This document shows positions 58,897 through 64,000 of a stretch of 64,000 bases of DNA, piece by piece (position 1 is the first letter of the stretch; each line of letters starts with the position of its first letter). Made by a program: the position numbers and the translations under genes. The notes below the pieces were generated by a model. That model was not told the DNA's origin, did no database searches, and saw only the letters and a list, made by a program, of their open reading frames with translations. This stretch comes from Pseudoxanthomonas sp. GM95 (GTDB lineage Bacteria > Pseudomonadota > Gammaproteobacteria > Xanthomonadales > Xanthomonadaceae). The stretch lies in contig NZ_FOAX01000002.1 in assembly GCF_900109775.1 (NCBI RefSeq), positions 1,178,001 through 1,242,000 on the forward strand, in the 5' to 3' direction.

Positions 58897-59079
58897 GCAA
58901 GGTTCCGTGCAGGGTGAGGGTCGGCCCGCGTCTTGCGAACAGGCGCCTGGCGATGGCTTGGCACGGTGCGGTGTGAGGGCGATGTCGCCACATCAGAAGC
59001 CAAATGTCCGGTGGCGTCCAGATGGCAGGTGGATCTGCGCCGGGATGCCGACCGGGTTGACGTTGCCGAGTGGCCAAGA

Positions 59080-59105
59080 AAAAGCCCCGCATGAGCGGGG
59101 CTTCT
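59080..59105 (-). terminator. Intrinsic terminator after gcvP
   Basis: Stem AAGCCCCGC / GCGGGGCTT (59082-59090 with 59095-59103, loop ATGA). Read leftward it is followed by a run of T (AAAAA on the plus strand at 59078-59083), 20 bases beyond the gcvP stop. Confidence 0.9.
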
Positions 59106-59124
59106 TCATTCACCGTCAAGCGGA

Positions 59125-62040
<2,916 letters not shown>

Positions 62041-62138
62041 GGCAGGCATCCGAAGGGTGGGGCACGCGAAAGAGTTGGAAGCCGCGGCCTGCCCGCGATC
62101 CGCCATGCGGACCTGTGGGAACGACCACGGTCTTCCTC

Positions 62139-62246
62139 GCGCCCCTCTGTCCTTCTGCCTGAGAGTTTAAAAGCGCGGTCACGCTGCGCTTCGTGCCCCT
62201 TCGGCGCCGGCGCCGACCCTCTCGGGCGGCCGGTCTCTCCAGAGTG
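62139..62246 (-). promoter_or_regulatory. Glycine riboswitch (single aptamer) upstream of gcvP
   Basis: Read on the minus strand, the region shows the conserved pieces of the glycine aptamer in order: CTCTGGAGAGACCGG, then CGCCGAAGGGGCA, then AAACTCTCAGGCAGAAGGAC followed by AGAGGGGC. Binding of glycine normally turns gcv expression on. Only one aptamer is seen within the 300 bases before gcvP, in contrast to the tandem form described first. Confidence 0.92.
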
Positions 62247-62569
62247 TGTGCTGCCTGCGGTGGTATCGGGCCTGAGCGATTACGGGCGTTGCGCCTTCGG
62301 CAGCGGCCGCCGCCCGAAGGCCTGCGCCGCTTCTCCCACCTGAACTACGGGCCGATTATACGGGCCGGCCGCGCGCGCGTATGCCCGGGCGCGGCAGGCC
62401 GGCGATGCGGTCACGAAACGGCCTGTCCGGCCCATGGGCCGTGACCGGCGGCGGGCGCAGCGCCTATCATTTGCGCACTTTCCCTTGTCGTCTCCGGGCC
62501 GCGCGCTACTTGCGCGGCCTGCGCCTTGCCGTTTCCGCGCGCCGGGCGGCCGCCCTTCCAGGATCCTTC

Positions 62570-63820
62570 ATGCCGTTGCCTGCCACCTCGACCCGTCGTC
62601 TCGCCCTGCTGCTGGCGGGGCTGGCGATGTTCGGGCCGTTTTCCATCGACACCATCTTCCCGGCCTTCCCGCAGCTGGCCCAGCGCTTGGGCGTGGACCA
62701 GATGGCGGTCCAGCAGACGGTCAGCGTCTACCTGCTGGCCTATGCGGTGATGAGCCTGGCCCACGGCGCGCTGTCCGATGCGTTCGGCCGCAAGCGGGTG
62801 ATCCTGGGCGGGCTGGTGGTGTTTGTGGGCGCTTCGGTGGGTTGCGCGCTGTCGCGCGATCTGGGGACGTTGCTGGCGTTCCGCGCGCTGCAGGGCTTTT
62901 CGGCCGGCGCCGGCATGATCGTCGGCCGCGCGGTGATCCGCGATCTCTACGACGGCCATCTGGCGCAGAAGCTGATGAGCCAGGTGTCGATGATCTTCGG
63001 CATCGCGCCGGCGATCGCGCCGATCATCGGCGGCTGGATCTTGGGCGCCGGCGCGGGCTGGCCGGTGATCTTCTGGTTCCTGGTCGCCTTCGGCCTGGTC
63101 CTGCTGGTGGCCACCCAGGTGTGGCTGCCGGAAACCCATCCGGTCGCCGCGCGCACGCCGCTTTCTGTCGGCGGATTGTGGCAAGGCTATAAGGCGATCG
63201 CGCTGGATCGCCGCTTCCAGCGCCTGGCCGCGGCCGGTGCGTTCATGTTCGGCGGGATCTTCCTGTACATCGCCTCGGCGCCGGTGTTCGTCATGGACCT
63301 GCTGCACAAGACCGAGCAGGATTTCGCCTGGCTGTTCATCCCGACCATCGGCGGCATGACCCTGGGCTCGTGGCTGTCCGGGCGCATGGCCGGCAAGTTG
63401 AAGCCCGCCGCCCAGGTGCGCGTGGGCTTCATCTGTTGCGCGGTGGCCAGCGCGGCCAGCATCGCCTATGCGTCGCTATCGCCCACCTTCGAAGTGCCGT
63501 GGGCGGTGCTGCCGATCTTCGTGGCCGGCACCGGCATGGGCCTGGTGTTCCCGATCCTGGCGCTGGCGGTGCTGGACCTGTATCCGCGCCAGCGCGGCCT
63601 GGCCTCGTCGCTGCAGGCCTTCGTGCAGCTGACGCTCAACGCGGTGGTGGCCGGCGTGCTGTCGCCGCTGGTCGCGCACGAGCCGCTCAAGCTGTCGCTG
63701 GGCGCCACCGCATTCTTCATCGCCGGCTGGCTGTGCTGGAAAGCCGATCGCCGCGCCGGCCGACGCCTGCCACGCCAGGATGCGATCACCCCGCGCCTGG
63801 AGCCGGCCGACGGCGCCTGA
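62570..63820 (+). CDS. Bcr/CflA-type MFS multidrug exporter
   Basis: A 416-residue, 12-helix membrane transporter. Motifs of the DHA1 Bcr/CflA branch are visible: FGPFSIDTIFPAFPQLAQ in helix 1, HGALSDAFGRKRVILGG in the helix 2-3 loop, RALQGFSAGAGMIVGRAVIRD in helix 4 to loop (two blocks), and APAIAPIIGGWIL in helix 5. Such pumps export bicyclomycin, chloramphenicol or sulfonamides in relatives; substrate is not known here. ATG 62570 follows AGGA at 62560-62563. It is read divergently from gcvP. Confidence 0.9.
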   Translation: MPLPATSTRRLALLLAGLAMFGPFSIDTIFPAFPQLAQRLGVDQMAVQQTVSVYLLAYAVMSLAHGALSDAFGRKRVILGGLVVFVGASVGCALSRDLGTLLAFRALQGFSAGAGMIVGRAVIRDLYDGHLAQKLMSQVSMIFGIAPAIAPIIGGWILGAGAGWPVIFWFLVAFGLVLLVATQVWLPETHPVAARTPLSVGGLWQGYKAIALDRRFQRLAAAGAFMFGGIFLYIASAPVFVMDLLHKTEQDFAWLFIPTIGGMTLGSWLSGRMAGKLKPAAQVRVGFICCAVASAASIAYASLSPTFEVPWAVLPIFVAGTGMGLVFPILALAVLDLYPRQRGLASSLQAFVQLTLNAVVAGVLSPLVAHEPLKLSLGATAFFIAGWLCWKADRRAGRRLPRQDAITPRLEPADGA

Positions 63821-63824
63821 GCGC

Positions 63825-63861
63825 CGCGCAAAAAAAGGGCGCCACGAATCCCGTGGCGCCC
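63825..63861 (-). terminator. Intrinsic terminator of the TonB-receptor gene
   Basis: Stem GGGCGCCACG / CGTGGCGCCC (63837-63846 with 63852-63861, loop AATCC). On the minus strand it is followed by seven or more T (AAAAAAA at 63830-63836 on the plus strand), 24 bases beyond the leftward gene's stop at 63885. Confidence 0.9.
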
Positions 63862-63884
63862 ATGTCTATCCAAGCGGTGACCGA

Positions 63885-64000
63885 TCAGAACTTGTAGTTC
63901 ATGCCCAGCAGGTAGGTGCGGCCGTACTCGGAGAACTTGGCCGGGCGATCGGAGAAGGTGTTGTATTGCTTGAACGGCTCGTCGGTGACGTTGTTGACCT
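63885..64000 (-). CDS. C-terminal end of a TonB-dependent receptor, cut by the window edge
   Basis: The visible 37 residues read leftward as VNNVTDEPFKQYNTFSDRPA, then KFSEYGRTYLLGMNYKF and a TGA at 63885-63887. The N-V-x-D start, the GRTYLLG strand and the terminal aromatic phenylalanine are the standard last beta-strands of TonB-dependent outer-membrane receptors, which are abundant in xanthomonads. The ligand cannot be inferred from this fragment. Confidence 0.88.
   Translation of the reverse strand, partial: VNNVTDEPFKQYNTFSDRPAKFSEYGRTYLLGMNYKF

Noticed and set aside
62250-62345. Possible second glycine aptamer upstream of the first
   Set aside because: No GGAGAG or GGCAxAAGGACAG pieces found there.

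Overview
The window is GC-rich bacterial chromosome of a Xanthomonadaceae type (Pseudoxanthomonas, Stenotrophomonas or a close relative). I infer this from gene order and content: eno-ftsB-ispD-ispF-truD, surE-pcm-yqaA-nlpD, yhbY/rlmE-ftsH-folP, hflK-hflC then purA, a lexA2-imuA-imuB-dnaE2 mutagenesis cassette, secreted GH30 and GH92 glycosidases and a TonB-dependent receptor. No rRNA, tRNA, CRISPR array, insertion sequence or prophage was recognised.

Region by region: 1-8.5 kb is a housekeeping block (glycolysis, division, MEP isoprenoid pathway, tRNA modification, protein repair, cell-wall amidase control) with many stop/start overlaps, preceded at the left edge by a fragment of an unrelated low-bias gene. 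8.5-13.4 kb holds ribosome-assembly genes, the FtsH protease and folP. 13.4-17.5 kb is a leftward operon of sugar metabolism (GH15 hydrolase, zwf, gntK); this Zwf carries a lysine/alanine-rich tail. 17.7-22 kb is hflK-hflC and purA, separated by about 0.9 kb of non-coding DNA packed with perfect hairpins. 22-27.5 kb has an aminotransferase and an M1 aminopeptidase, then a two-gene HTH-nucleotidyltransferase/HEPN module bracketed by two copies of the aminopeptidase gene's 3' end and preceded by tandem operator-like palindromes.

27.7-34.2 kb holds a GH30 enzyme, a cyclic-nucleotide-domain flavoprotein paired with a UBP zinc-finger protein, a GIY-YIG-like protein, a DHA2 transporter and a small alarmone hydrolase. 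34.2-41.7 kb is a Doc toxin/AbrB antitoxin pair, the SOS-type lexA2-imuA-imuB-dnaE2 cassette with a GTAC-N4-GTAC operator, and an AlkB-like oxygenase. 41.8-48.6 kb has a degenerate Mrr-like membrane protein, GH92, a basic DUF6496 protein and the large catalase KatE.

48.8-58 kb is a signalling and surface region: an MHYT-GGDEF-EAL protein, a type Va autotransporter with a regular repeat passenger, one GGDEF protein with a ruined active site and one with an intact site. 58-64 kb has a serine esterase, the glycine decarboxylase gcvP under a single-aptamer glycine riboswitch, a Bcr/CflA-type exporter and the 3' end of a TonB-dependent receptor gene.

The best candidate for an under-described system is the HTH-MNT/HEPN module at 26.2-27.3 kb. 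It has the anatomy of a self-regulated toxin-antitoxin pair, an atypical HEPN motif and a flanking duplication that suggests insertion. All calls come from reading the sequence and from family knowledge; no database search was run.
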